From Paenibacillus taichungensis (GTDB lineage: Bacteria > Bacillota > Bacilli > Paenibacillales > Paenibacillaceae), in contig NZ_JABMCC010000112.1 in NCBI RefSeq assembly GCF_013359905.1, positions 124,001-188,000 on the forward strand: DNA of 64,000 bases, read 5' to 3'. Position numbers and translations under genes: made by a program. Positions 16,419 through 24,687 of the stretch are shown piece after piece. Positions within the stretch are counted from its first letter, which is position 1, and each line of letters begins with the position of its first letter. The notes under the pieces are model-generated. The model was not told the origin of the DNA. It was given only the letters and a program-made list of their open reading frames with translations, and did no database searches.

Positions 16419-17633
16419 TTAAAAGTAATCCGAAAAGTAAGGTGCCTGCTGCTCAATAGCATCTTCTAACAAATCAAGCGTTTCTGGATCACATTTAATC
16501 CGGCCAATCTTATGCAGATACTCAGGACGCTTATAACCTAACAACATGGTCGTCATGGTTTGGATACTTATGCTGTCTTCACTACGTCGATTTTGACTCC
16601 GAATTACTCTTCCGCTTCCATTCGGTTCAATTTGTAGAGTAAATGTGCCTTGATTCCATGAAAGCAACGGATCTTGCAAAGTAAAGGTCCATTCTCTATC
16701 CATCGCTGCGGGTTTGAACGGATATTTCGAGATAAATTGCTCAATGTCCACGATCCGTGCCATAAAGTAAGGCGAAATGGTTTCCTTAATATCAGCATCT
16801 TCCAGCAAAAAGGCAAGCTGTTCATCGGTATGAATATTACCTACCACTTTAGATATCATTGAAAAATGCGCACTAATGAAATTCCACAGCCCACTTCGTG
16901 CCTCTTCATGAATGAAGATCATATCTTTGACGTGGAACACTTCTTCTTCAATCCAATATAAAATATATCCATCCGGTTGACCGTCTTCTCCATAATAGAC
17001 AGCTGCAGTTAAATCATCTGAATCCCACCGCCAATACTCACTCCACGCCAGTTCTTTCCGCAGCATCGCTCCATGGGTTTGCATCGAAAAGCGTTCATAA
17101 GCCACCTTCACATCTTCGCTGTCGGGTTCTACACGTGCCACATCGCCAGGAACAGGTTTGTTTTTGGGTAATTGGAAGTCTTGAACCTCAAACACGATTT
17201 TATCAGATATAATCTCCCATCCTTTACGGCGATAATACGGTATGGAGTAAGGATACAAGTAAGAAATGGATTGTTCCTGTTCACGCATATTGGTGAGAGC
17301 TTGCAGCAGAAGTTTATTCATTAAACCTTGACCCGAATATTCAGGGAAGGTTCCCACACCAGTAACGCCACCCATAGCATAAGTTTGGTTAAAAATCCGA
17401 ACCTCAAATGGATATATGGATACCTGAGAAATCAGTTTTTCTCCATCGAACCATCCAAGTACATCTGCTTGTTGTAAGACAGGTGATTTTTCATGGAGAA
17501 TTTCGCTTTCTTTCCAGCCATGTTTGTGAAGATCATTATGAGTAACCTGAAATACATAGCGTAACAGCTGGCTATATTGTTCTAAATGTGACAAATCTAC
17601 TTTTTTCATTTTTAAATTTTGCTTACGATGCAT
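16419..17633 (-). CDS. Eis-type GNAT N-acetyltransferase
   Basis: A 404-residue protein with the three-part Eis layout. The first GNAT domain has the acetyl-CoA pocket V-T-G-V-G-T-F-P-E-Y-S-G-Q-G-L-M (about residues 90-105). The family-typical Y-P-Y-S-I-P-Y-Y-R-R-K-G-W-E follows, then a second degenerate GNAT domain and a sterol-carrier-like C-terminal domain. It ends in Phe, whose carboxylate acts as a general base in Mycobacterium Eis. Relatives acetylate amines including aminoglycosides at several positions. The substrate here is unknown, and the gene stands alone. Confidence 0.85.
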   Translation of the reverse strand: MHRKQNLKMKKVDLSHLEQYSQLLRYVFQVTHNDLHKHGWKESEILHEKSPVLQQADVLGWFDGEKLISQVSIYPFEVRIFNQTYAMGGVTGVGTFPEYSGQGLMNKLLLQALTNMREQEQSISYLYPYSIPYYRRKGWEIISDKIVFEVQDFQLPKNKPVPGDVARVEPDSEDVKVAYERFSMQTHGAMLRKELAWSEYWRWDSDDLTAAVYYGEDGQPDGYILYWIEEEVFHVKDMIFIHEEARSGLWNFISAHFSMISKVVGNIHTDEQLAFLLEDADIKETISPYFMARIVDIEQFISKYPFKPAAMDREWTFTLQDPLLSWNQGTFTLQIEPNGSGRVIRSQNRRSEDSISIQTMTTMLLGYKRPEYLHKIGRIKCDPETLDLLEDAIEQQAPYFSDYF

Positions 17634-18131
17634 GCCAGTTATTCTCCCTTGGTTTTAAATTATATTATTTACCAATTGCTTCAGAATCATGCTGGCGCTG
17701 ATCTAGGTTAGCAGATCGAAGTGCGACGGAAGGGATAGCGGCTGTCGGGCCAGCAACAGAACCAATTAGAATCCAAAACTATTTTCGAAGCCGATCTGAT
17801 CGTTAGTGGTCGGTGTTGAGATTGAGCGCCAGATTGAGGCATTATTAGCAGGTCTTAGCGAGACGGAGCGGTCACAGCTTATAGCTATTTCATCTAAAAT
17901 CTTGAGTACTCCAATCGTTAAATGACGGGACTTTCACTTCCCTCTTTTATTTATCCTTTAACTTCAATTGAATAAAACAGGTACGAGGCGCAGTAAACAA
18001 AGCCAGCCGAAAGCGGATCGCTCCAATATTCTATATAGGTTTTTCCCTGAATTGAATGAATTGAAATGAATTCATCCAACTCATCTATTCATTTCATATT
18101 CTTGTATCACTTCAGCCTCATTCGATAAAAC
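17634..18131. other. Gene-poor interval
   Basis: About 500 bp without an intact gene. It holds a possible frameshifted regulator remnant at 17815-17925 and otherwise AT-rich sequence with short direct repeats of GAATGAA/TGAATT type near 18050. I see no RNA gene or mobile element. Confidence 0.5.
17815..17925 (+). pseudogene. Possible MarR-like regulator C-terminal remnant
   Basis: A short frame without a start encodes I-E-R-Q-I-E-A-L-L-A-G-L-S-E-T-E-R-S-Q-L and then stops. This looks like the dimerisation helix at the end of a MarR regulator. The upstream sequence is interrupted by stops in this frame. The match is by eye and short, so it may be chance. Confidence 0.25.
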
Positions 18132-18157
18132 AAAAAGCCGCTAAAATAGCGACTTTT
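18132..18157 (-). terminator. Terminator of barnase/barstar operon
   Basis: On the minus strand GUCGCUAUUUUAGCGGC forms a short hairpin followed by UUUUU. It lies 34 bp after the barstar stop and belongs to the recurrent terminator family. Confidence 0.75.
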
Positions 18158-18190
18158 GATGGGTCCATCTTCTTGCCCTGCAGCAGGAAA

Positions 18191-18466
18191 TTATTTTATT
18201 AACTCCAGTGTAAATCCTTCCATTTCTTCTTCCGCTTCATGCATCAGGTCCAGCAATTGATCTGCATACTCTCCAAGAGACTTTCGGCTTGCATCGAAAT
18301 CAATCCACTGAATGGTAAGTGGCATAGGGAGAAATCCAGTCAGGCAATCCCATAATGCGTCCAAATTCCGCCCATAGGTTTGACCTAATCCAAGACTGGA
18401 TTGAAGGACGTCATGTAATCCTTCTTTTCCATGAATGTCCTTTCCATTGATGACTACTGTATTCAT
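18191..18466 (-). CDS. Barstar-like ribonuclease inhibitor
   Basis: A 91-residue cytoplasmic protein clearly related to barstar. The inhibitory helix is conserved as Y-G-R-N-L-D-A-L-W-D-C-L-T-G (about residues 31-44), which holds the Tyr, two Asp and Trp that plug the barnase active site. The acidic helix E-A-E-E-E-M-E-G supplies the Glu that contacts barnase. AAGGTGATC precedes the ATG. It lies 15 bp downstream of the barnase gene in the same operon, so toxin and antidote are co-transcribed, toxin first. It should protect the producing cell from unsecreted enzyme. Confidence 0.92.
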   Translation of the reverse strand: MNTVVINGKDIHGKEGLHDVLQSSLGLGQTYGRNLDALWDCLTGFLPMPLTIQWIDFDASRKSLGEYADQLLDLMHEAEEEMEGFTLELIK

Positions 18467-18481
18467 ATGATCACCTTTTCC

Positions 18482-18919
18482 CTATTCAATTTTCTCAAAC
18501 GTACGGTAATGATCCGTTGTTTTATAGATTAATCCATCATTGGAGTATAAAATCCGATCACTCCCCCGCGTTCCTCCCGAATAGTTAATATCTGCTTCGT
18601 ACCAAGTTCTTCCCTTTTTCTTGGGCAACAGCCCTTCTCGATTTTGAAATACGTCACCGCCGATGCTTTTGCCTGGAGCCACTTTTTCCAAATTACCTTT
18701 ACTAGGCTCCCATCCTAATTCTCTAGCTTCTTTCTTGGTTATATAATTTTCCGGAAGTTCATTATGCTCCGAAATATACTTGGCTACTTCATCAAATTGC
18801 GTTAGAGCTGCATTCTCTTGAGATGAGCCATTTAATGAAACCGTTTCGAGTGAGCAGCCTGTAAACAGGATGGTCGCCAGAATAAAAAGTAAAACACCTA
18901 ACCATTTTTTTACAACCAT
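18482..18919 (-). CDS. Barnase-family guanyl-preferring ribonuclease with lipobox
   Basis: A 145-residue protein that aligns along its last 105 residues with Bacillus barnase. All catalytic positions are present: Glu108 in Y-E-A-D-I-N-Y (general base), Arg122 in S-D-R-I-L-Y-S and His137 in T-T-D-H-Y-R-T-F (general acid). Also conserved are N-R-E-G and the N-terminal N-Y-I-T-K. The N-terminus is K-K, a 15-residue hydrophobic stretch and L-F-T-G-C-S, which resembles a lipoprotein signal with Cys22. Classical barnase is freely secreted and lacks this Cys. A surface-tethered RNase is therefore possible, although Phe at -3 is not ideal for lipobox recognition. AGAAGGAG precedes the ATG. Confidence 0.93.
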   Translation of the reverse strand: MVVKKWLGVLLFILATILFTGCSLETVSLNGSSQENAALTQFDEVAKYISEHNELPENYITKKEARELGWEPSKGNLEKVAPGKSIGGDVFQNREGLLPKKKGRTWYEADINYSGGTRGSDRILYSNDGLIYKTTDHYRTFEKIE

Positions 18920-19027
18920 TGATTTTGATCTCCTTCTGAAAAATTAGCATCATCCCTATCATAACATGTTCCTTTCGTATACTCCTCTTTATATTCGTTT
19001 CTCGCGGCAATCATCCATCCCAACAGA

Positions 19028-19061
19028 AAAAGGCTGGAACAGGGATATCCCCGCTCCAACC
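19028..19061 (-). terminator. Terminator of mannanase gene
   Basis: GGUUGGAGCGGGG pairs with CCCUGUUCCAGCC on the minus strand (with one mismatch and a G-U) and is followed by UUUUU. It lies 19 bp after the stop. Confidence 0.8.
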
Positions 19062-19079
19062 TTTATTATGATTGCATTC

Positions 19080-21662
19080 TTACGGCTCAATCCCCCACGC
19101 CAGTTGACCATTGATATACCCGGTAACCTGTTCATGGTTTGCGAACTGCGTACTGGACGCCTTAAACGAGTAATCGTTAGCCTGGTTGTAATTGGACCAG
19201 TTATTTTTGGAGAACCGTGCTTGAATTTCAGCGCTTTGTCCGGCATTAAGCGTTCCGGCAGAATTCGTAAAACCAACTTCCAAAACATAATCCGCTCCCG
19301 CAACCGGCGATGCCAATTTAACGAATTTGCTGGTTACATTTGCACTCCCGATACTGGCCCAGTCAGACCAGAAACTCTGCGCTTCTTCACCGTCAATTGT
19401 ATAGTAATACCGGACCTTTACATCACTTAATTGAATCGCCGAATTACCGGTATTGACCACTTTGAATTTAGGTGAGATTCCGTTGGTGGACGCACTTGTA
19501 TTACCGTTAAAAGCTTGGATTGTCAAAGCCCCAGAGGGTGCAGTAACACTGCTGTCCACCACGTTGATTGTAAGAACAGCGTTATCTCCTCCGTTAAAAT
19601 GAAACGTTATCGTATTTTGGCTTAGCGGCAGCGTGGAAAGGTAAGATTTGCGCAGAACGATGGCAGCGCTTGATGCCGTATAATCCTGACCCGATACAAG
19701 TGTATAATTTCCATTCGTTATGCTTGTAAGCTGTTTTCCGTTTAAGGTAAGGGTCAAGGAAACATCCTGCGCTAGATTCGCTGCTTTATCAAAAGCTGTA
19801 TTCACGGGCGAAATTACAGCACTTGTGCTAGGTGTTGAATCAACAATTATAACTTTTAATACAGGATCTTGCCCTTGATTAAAATCAAAAACGATGGAAT
19901 GTTCGCCAACTGACAGTCCGGCCAAAAATTCTTTTTTCAGCAGCAACGTACTTCCGCTTAACGTGTAATCCTGATTTGCAGTCAATGCAGAGGTACCTAT
20001 CCGTAGACCGGTTAACGTATTACCGTTAAAGTTCACGGTAATGGCCTTGTCGCTTGGATTGGGCGTGTGTTTGTCAAACTCAACGGTTGTAGGTGTGAGA
20101 GACGCGTTTGATGTTGGATTGTTAACCTTCAAATTAGGCAGTTCATCCAGCGTAATGACATAATCACTTTGATAAAGCGTTTTCAGAGTTGCCGGATAAT
20201 TAAAGGCTGAACTCATGAGATGCTCTCCATACCACGGGCAGAAGTAGAGCCATCCCGATTTTTCCTCTGTCAGATTCTGTACACTTGGGACGGTATCGTT
20301 CTCCGTCATGGCCACCATTTTCTTGCCGTCCGTTAGATCAACCAGTTGATAAAAGATCGAGGTAATGGCATCCTCATTTGGTACGCCGGACAAACCGTCA
20401 TTCCGGTTGTAGATTGTATTGTATTTATCATAACCGACAATATCTACCTGATCGTCACCAGGGTACCATGCAGGAGAAGTGTTATACACGTAACTATTGT
20501 AAGTCCAAATCAAGTTGTGCAAACCGTATGTTTCTGTAAGTTCAGTGTAGAGCATATCCCACAGTTGTTTGTACACATCTGCACCTGCGGAAGCCCACCA
20601 GAACCAGGCGCCTTCCCCATTCAACCCACCATTGCCCTCCGCCTCATGATAAGGACGGAAAAGAACGGGCACATTGTTATCTTGCAGAATCAGCAATTGT
20701 TCCGCCAGATCATCAATCGTACTCATTACGTATTGATATTCCTTCGTACCAGGAATTACGGCGTTGGCTGTATTAAAATTGGTTTCTGTTGGTTTGTAAG
20801 TAGCCTCTTTCCAATCCACATGATCCCCAAGCTGGTAGGTCGTGAAATTTCGGGGCACATTGATATGCCAGGAAGCTGTCGCAATTCCTTCCCGGTTATT
20901 CACCCAATCGATCATACGATCGGTTGTACCGTCTTCCCATCCGTAGAGCGGATTATAGTTCATAAAATCAAATCCACGGATAGCCGGATACTTTCCGGTT
21001 AAATTATGAATCCAATCAAACTCCAACTCCGTATCGCCATCGTTTCCACCACCGTATATCTCCTGTTGACCTGAGATAATATGATTGCCATAAACCTCCG
21101 TTAAATAATTCATCAGAAGTTGTGTTTCCGGTGTGGCTTGAGAATCAGTAAGGACAGGCTGAACATCCAGGGGATCAAGATTGGCATAGTCCACAGTGAA
21201 GGTGTCGAAATAAGCGAAGCCCCAACCAGCCTTCAATTGAATCGTGTTGCTTCCCTGATTCAGCTTCTGATAACCAAAATTGAAATCAGACCATGTTGTT
21301 GTGTATGGCAGCATATATGAGCCCTTGGTAACACCATTAACGGATAGATATTGAAGTCGGCCGTCAGCACTTAGCTCCTGCATGTATCGAGTGGAAATTG
21401 CATACATGCCTGTTTCGGGGACAGTTACAGTGAAGGTTATCGTGCCGGAATTTTGCATCCAGACAAATCCACTTCCAGAAAATCCAGGCTTGGGTTGTCC
21501 GTAAATTTCTGTCGTCACTTGAAGATCGGAGGAAAGTAAAGCGTTTTCGCTTTCGATCGTGAAAAGTGGTGAATCTGCGTGAACGGGTACTGTCATCAAT
21601 CCAAGAAGCAGAGTTAATGCCAGCATTAATACGCCTGTCTTTTTGAGCAAAATCTTCATCAT
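19080..21662 (-). CDS. Secreted modular beta-mannanase (CBM35-like/GH26/X2/X2/CBM3)
   Basis: About 860 residues, extracellular. In order: a signal peptide ending near V-H-A-D; a CBM35-like module (about 30-160); a GH26 catalytic domain (about 175-500) with acid/base Glu in R-P-Y-H-E-A-E-G-N near residue 340 and nucleophile Glu in A-M-T-E-N-D near residue 454; two X2 Ig-like modules of about 90 residues each; and a C-terminal CBM3 that should bind crystalline cellulose. It hydrolyses beta-1,4-mannan in plant cell walls. The start is one of three consecutive ATGs behind GGGAAGGAAG; I give the middle one. It is a single-gene unit. It suits a plant-debris lifestyle and may supply mannosides to the GH38 locus. 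Confidence 0.93.
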   Translation of the reverse strand: MMKILLKKTGVLMLALTLLLGLMTVPVHADSPLFTIESENALLSSDLQVTTEIYGQPKPGFSGSGFVWMQNSGTITFTVTVPETGMYAISTRYMQELSADGRLQYLSVNGVTKGSYMLPYTTTWSDFNFGYQKLNQGSNTIQLKAGWGFAYFDTFTVDYANLDPLDVQPVLTDSQATPETQLLMNYLTEVYGNHIISGQQEIYGGGNDGDTELEFDWIHNLTGKYPAIRGFDFMNYNPLYGWEDGTTDRMIDWVNNREGIATASWHINVPRNFTTYQLGDHVDWKEATYKPTETNFNTANAVIPGTKEYQYVMSTIDDLAEQLLILQDNNVPVLFRPYHEAEGNGGLNGEGAWFWWASAGADVYKQLWDMLYTELTETYGLHNLIWTYNSYVYNTSPAWYPGDDQVDIVGYDKYNTIYNRNDGLSGVPNEDAITSIFYQLVDLTDGKKMVAMTENDTVPSVQNLTEEKSGWLYFCPWYGEHLMSSAFNYPATLKTLYQSDYVITLDELPNLKVNNPTSNASLTPTTVEFDKHTPNPSDKAITVNFNGNTLTGLRIGTSALTANQDYTLSGSTLLLKKEFLAGLSVGEHSIVFDFNQGQDPVLKVIIVDSTPSTSAVISPVNTAFDKAANLAQDVSLTLTLNGKQLTSITNGNYTLVSGQDYTASSAAIVLRKSYLSTLPLSQNTITFHFNGGDNAVLTINVVDSSVTAPSGALTIQAFNGNTSASTNGISPKFKVVNTGNSAIQLSDVKVRYYYTIDGEEAQSFWSDWASIGSANVTSKFVKLASPVAGADYVLEVGFTNSAGTLNAGQSAEIQARFSKNNWSNYNQANDYSFKASSTQFANHEQVTGYINGQLAWGIEP

Positions 21663-21773
21663 CATCTTCCTTCCCATTTTAAAATATGATAAAGAATGAT
21701 CCCTCTGTTTACTCATGATGGCGCTTTCATTGTAAACATAGCATATGTATTAATTTTTGCAAATATCTGGACG

Positions 21774-21798
21774 AAAAAAAGCCGCAATCTGCGGCTTT
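21774..21798 (-). terminator. Terminator of SDR gene
   Basis: GCCGCAGAUUGCGGC hairpin on the minus strand followed by UUUUUUU, 41 bp after the stop. It is the fully paired member of the recurrent family. Confidence 0.85.
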
Positions 21799-21838
21799 CA
21801 ATATGTTCATCCATTCATTTTCTGAAAATTTAATCCTC

Positions 21839-22576
21839 TTATTGGGCGGTGTATCCTCCATCAACGATCAGGCTATTTCCTGTCATATAGGATGAATCGT
21901 CGCTAGCTAGGAACAGTACGGCTTTGGCCATTTCATCCGCTTGACCGAGCCGCTTCATTGGTGTTGCCGAAGAAAGAGCCTGTTTGCTCTCTTCTGGAAT
22001 AATCGGTGTATCGATGAAGCCTGGGCAAAGTGCGTTCACCCGAATATTTTTCTCAGCATACTCCAGCGCGAGCGAACGAGTCAGATTCACAACGCCACCT
22101 TTTGCTGCATTGTAGGCTGCAGAACCAGGTGAACCAACCCATCCGTACATGGAAGCCGTGTTGACGATAGTCCCACCGCCAATTTTGAGCATTTCTCGGA
22201 TCGCTTCACGTGCGACCAAGAATACGCCATCCAGATCTACATTCACCGTATTGCGCCATTCAGCATATTCAAGCTCATGCGAAGGATGAACACGTCCGAT
22301 TCCTGCATTGTTAAATACGATATCCACTTTACCGAAAACCTCTACGGTTTTTTTGAAAATCTCAGCAACCTCTTGTTCACTCGTAATGTTTGCTTTAAAA
22401 AACAGAGCATCAGCTTTAAGCGCTTTCAGTTCTTGCTCAAACGCCTGACCTTTTTCTTCATTCAGGTCCACCAAGACCACTTTGGCTCCTTCTGAAACGA
22501 ATAAGCGTGCTGTCGCTGCGCCGATTCCGGATGCCCCTCCCGTAATAACTGCCACTTTGTCTTGAAGTTTGCCCAT
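21839..22576 (-). CDS. Short-chain dehydrogenase/reductase (classical SDR)
   Basis: A 245-residue Rossmann-fold NAD(P)-dependent oxidoreductase. It has the cofactor motif T-G-G-A-S-G-I-G (residues 11-18), N-N-A-G near residue 87, and the catalytic Y-N-A-A-K near residue 152 with the Ser about 13 residues earlier. The C-terminus S-Y-M-T-G-N-S-L-I-V-D-G-G-Y is typical of FabG/glucose-dehydrogenase-like members. GGAGG lies 9 nt before the chosen ATG at 22576. Acidic V-L-V-D-L at the end of beta-2 suggests NAD preference. It is divergent from a TetR regulator and is probably its target. Substrate unknown. Confidence 0.88.
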   Translation of the reverse strand: MGKLQDKVAVITGGASGIGAATARLFVSEGAKVVLVDLNEEKGQAFEQELKALKADALFFKANITSEQEVAEIFKKTVEVFGKVDIVFNNAGIGRVHPSHELEYAEWRNTVNVDLDGVFLVAREAIREMLKIGGGTIVNTASMYGWVGSPGSAAYNAAKGGVVNLTRSLALEYAEKNIRVNALCPGFIDTPIIPEESKQALSSATPMKRLGQADEMAKAVLFLASDDSSYMTGNSLIVDGGYTAQ

Positions 22577-22604
22577 GATTAAATCCTCCAGTATACTATT
22601 TTGA

Positions 22605-22630
22605 ATAGCACCTATTCGCATAAGTGCTAT
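22605..22630. promoter_or_regulatory. Inverted repeat in SDR/TetR intergenic region
   Basis: ATAGCAC (22605-22611) and GTGCTAT (22624-22630) form a perfect 7-bp inverted repeat 12 bp apart, just upstream of the SDR start. It is a candidate TetR operator. Confidence 0.4.
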
Positions 22631-22696
22631 ATGACGTTTACAAATATAATTGTATGCTTAAAATTGTAACAATCCAATCATTAAGATATGATGATA

Positions 22697-22732
22697 TGTC
22701 TACTACATAGACACTTGGTGAAACAATGTCTA
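22697..22732. promoter_or_regulatory. Repeated TGTCTA/TAGACA sites before TetR gene
   Basis: TGTCTA (22697-22702), TAGACA (22708-22713) and TGTCTA (22727-22732) alternate in orientation within 36 bp, ending 21 bp before the TetR start. This pattern suggests an operator for the regulator itself. Confidence 0.45.
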
Positions 22733-22753
22733 TTTTTATAGGAGTTTTTATGT

Positions 22754-23365
22754 ATGAATGATGAACAAATTTTGAAATCTCAACAGCGCAATCGAACAGA
22801 AGAACATCTTAAAAGCGCTCTGATCCAGCTCATTAAGAAAAAAGGTTATCATGCCATCTCTGTCAAAGACATCGTCGATCAGGCAGGTTATAATCGCAGT
22901 ACTTTTTACTTACACTACCAAGATAAATTCGTGATCGCCGAAGAATTGTTGAATACGAAGCTCGAAGGTCTGAGACTCGCCGTAGGCAAGCCATATTCGC
23001 ATGGTCAAAAGGTCTACACCAACAAGCTTAATTTTGAATCCTTTCAAATCATCGATTATATCTATGAAAATCGAGACTTCTTCGAATTGATTCGATATGA
23101 TGACACCTTACCAGGACTACATACAGGTTTTCCTCAGACAATCCTGAAAATCTATGAGGAGCAGTTTATCTTCGAGACGATCAACGATTCCCCTGTTAAC
23201 ATGGAGTATTTTAAGTACTATACGGCTTACGGCTTTTTTGGAATATTGAACAATTGGATATTAAGCAATTTTCGCGAATCACGTGATATGTTTATCAAGA
23301 ACGTGATCGAACTATCCAAAACACATATTCATTCTTTTCATTATGTGGGGGACAATTTGGAATGA
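22754..23365 (+). CDS. TetR/AcrR-family transcriptional regulator
   Basis: A 203-residue protein with a TetR helix-turn-helix at residues 12-60: I-S-V-K-D-I-V-D-Q-A-G-Y-N-R-S-T-F-Y-L-H-Y is almost ideal. The remaining helices form the ligand and dimer domain, with no close match I can name. GGAG lies 9 nt before the ATG. It is divergent from the SDR gene with a 177-bp gap full of inverted repeats, so it probably represses both itself and the SDR gene until a ligand binds. Confidence 0.88.
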   Translation: MNDEQILKSQQRNRTEEHLKSALIQLIKKKGYHAISVKDIVDQAGYNRSTFYLHYQDKFVIAEELLNTKLEGLRLAVGKPYSHGQKVYTNKLNFESFQIIDYIYENRDFFELIRYDDTLPGLHTGFPQTILKIYEEQFIFETINDSPVNMEYFKYYTAYGFFGILNNWILSNFRESRDMFIKNVIELSKTHIHSFHYVGDNLE

Positions 23366-23413
23366 TTATACCGATGAACTTTTAAATTTCAGGGGATCTG
23401 GAAAAAATAACAC

Positions 23414-23440
23414 AAAAATAGCCGCTAAATTAGCGACTTT
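23414..23440 (-). terminator. Terminator of the 42-residue protein gene
   Basis: GUCGCUAAUUUAGCGGC hairpin on the minus strand followed by UAUUUUUGUG, 65 bp after the stop of the small gene. Another copy of the recurrent family. Confidence 0.65.
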
Positions 23441-23504
23441 ACAGGGTAATATGTGCGGCAGTTGTGGTGACGACTGCCCGCAAATTTCACAGGCAGTCAT
23501 TCAT

Positions 23505-23633
23505 TTAAATCGTAGTATGTTTCTCATCATATTCGCTTGATAATTGTTTAAGCGATTTGATTTTGCCATGAGGATGCTGTTCTTCCTTTCGTGACTTCCA
23601 AGCAGCTTCCTGCCTTTTCTTCTGGCGAGCCAT
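23505..23633 (-). CDS. Small basic conserved-looking protein (42 residues)
   Basis: The translation begins M-A-R-Q-K-K-R-Q-E-A-A-W and continues K-E-E-Q-H-P-H-G-K-I-K-S-L-K-Q-L-S. It is highly basic and probably helical, with no signal or membrane segment. A strong ribosome site (GAGGAGGAGATC) precedes the ATG, and a terminator of the common local type follows. The P-H-G-K-x-K-S-L motif resembles very small proteins annotated in Bacilli as DUF6254, but I am not sure of that assignment. It lies between two TetR loci and shares no obvious operon. Function unknown. Confidence 0.65.
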   Translation of the reverse strand: MARQKKRQEAAWKSRKEEQHPHGKIKSLKQLSSEYDEKHTTI

Positions 23634-23639
23634 AAAAGA

Positions 23640-23880
23640 TCTCCTCCTCTGGAAAATTAGAGTTATACTACTTCTTTATGATGTCATTTATGGATTATTT
23701 TCATTCAAGATCAGCAAATGATTTATTGTTAGTTATAACAACAGATTAGTTAAATTTCATTTAGAGACAAAGACGGGGAATCTTATCCTCCATTCTTTGT
23801 CTTTTTTCTCTTTTTCTTATGGAATTTATTAGGTGGTTAATTTCTCAATCAATCCTATCAATAAATTTGCCTCTTGAGTA
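23640..23880. other. Intergenic stretch before the TetR/MMPL unit
   Basis: No protein gene. It contains a plus-strand terminator (23765-23808) that no nearby plus-strand gene explains well, so an antisense 3' end or small RNA is possible. Confidence 0.4.
23765..23808 (+). terminator. Orphan plus-strand terminator
   Basis: AGACAAAGA (23765-23773) pairs with TCTTTGTCT (23794-23802), with an inner GGGGA/TCCTC stem, followed by TTTTT. The nearest plus-strand gene upstream ends at 23365, beyond the minus-strand small gene. Confidence 0.65.
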
Positions 23881-23912
23881 AATTTGCACAATGGGCAAAT
23901 TAAAGTTATGAT
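23881..23912 (+). promoter_or_regulatory. Promoter with overlapping TetR operator
   Basis: Inverted repeat AATTTGC-ACAATGG-GCAAATT (23881-23901) overlaps a promoter made of TTGCAC (23884-23889), 17 bp, TATGAT (23907-23912). A further AATTTGC lies at 23874. A bound regulator would occlude RNA polymerase, fitting autorepression by the downstream TetR gene. Confidence 0.6.
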
Positions 23913-24018
23913 AATTTCGAGTAAATGCTAAGGAGTTGAGTGAATACCAAATGAAAACAATCTACTATCGAGAGAGTTATTTTCTCCAGAAGCATGCATG
24001 TGGAGGTGTACGCATCTG

Positions 24019-24639
24019 ATGGCCAAGCAAACCCTGCGACATCTAAAAAAAGAAGCCACTGAAAAAGCGCTAGCGACTACAGCATTTGAACTAGCACTTG
24101 AACATGGGTTAGACGGTTTTGTTGTCGAAGATATCGTGCAAAAAGCCGGTTATTCCAGAAGAACTTTCGCAAACTACTTCACTTGCAAGGAAGAAGCAGT
24201 AGCCATGGGAGCTACTTCAGTTAATAACACTAGTGAGTTTGAACAATTGCTCACCAGAATTCCATCAGATGCCTCCTTACTTGACGTTCTGTATCAACTT
24301 ATCCAGATGCAACTTACAACAGATCTTATTGGAAGGTTGCGTGAACTTCTGTTGCTTTCCCAAAAATATCCTGTTCTCGAACCGCATTTCCTTGGAGTAG
24401 TACATCAAATGCAGACGACTGCTCAAGAGACATTATTAGACTTATCAAACGGGAAAAATGACGAGGTATATACTTATCTACTTATAAACGCAGTCTACGG
24501 AACCATTCTTCCATTAATTGACGGAAGACTTAATGTGCTGTTACCAGGACAAAACATAAGTGACCCCCAAAGAACAGGGGCTGTATTGTTCGATGAGTTT
24601 TTAGAAAACATGTTTGTTCATTTGCGCAAAGGATTCTAA
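24019..24639 (+). CDS. TetR/AcrR-family regulator of MMPL exporter
   Basis: A 206-residue protein with a TetR helix-turn-helix (V-E-D-I-V-Q-K-A-G-Y-S-R-R-T-F-A-N-Y-F, about residues 34-52) and a helical ligand domain. I chose the ATG at 24019, with GGAGGTG 10 nt upstream; it overlaps the stop of a possible 22-codon leader frame (23951-24019). It is 48 bp upstream of an MMPL transporter gene on the same strand, the classic repressor-exporter arrangement. The palindrome at 23881 is the likely operator. Confidence 0.87.
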   Translation: MAKQTLRHLKKEATEKALATTAFELALEHGLDGFVVEDIVQKAGYSRRTFANYFTCKEEAVAMGATSVNNTSEFEQLLTRIPSDASLLDVLYQLIQMQLTTDLIGRLRELLLLSQKYPVLEPHFLGVVHQMQTTAQETLLDLSNGKNDEVYTYLLINAVYGTILPLIDGRLNVLLPGQNISDPQRTGAVLFDEFLENMFVHLRKGF

Positions 24640-24687
24640 TACAGTAGCAATCCATATTCACCATAGAGGGAGTGTAAAAATAAAGAT

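Noticed and set aside
20346..21002. A 218-codon plus-strand frame inside the GH26 mannanase
   Set aside because: It is antisense to the catalytic domain and its composition follows the mannanase codons; treated as a shadow.
21726..21745. Possible cre site before the mannanase gene (TTGTAAACATAGCAT)
   Set aside because: Two mismatches, including the central CG, make it too weak.
23343..23540. A 65-codon plus-strand frame after the TetR gene
   Set aside because: It overlaps the TetR end and runs through a terminator and into an antisense gene; no ribosome site.
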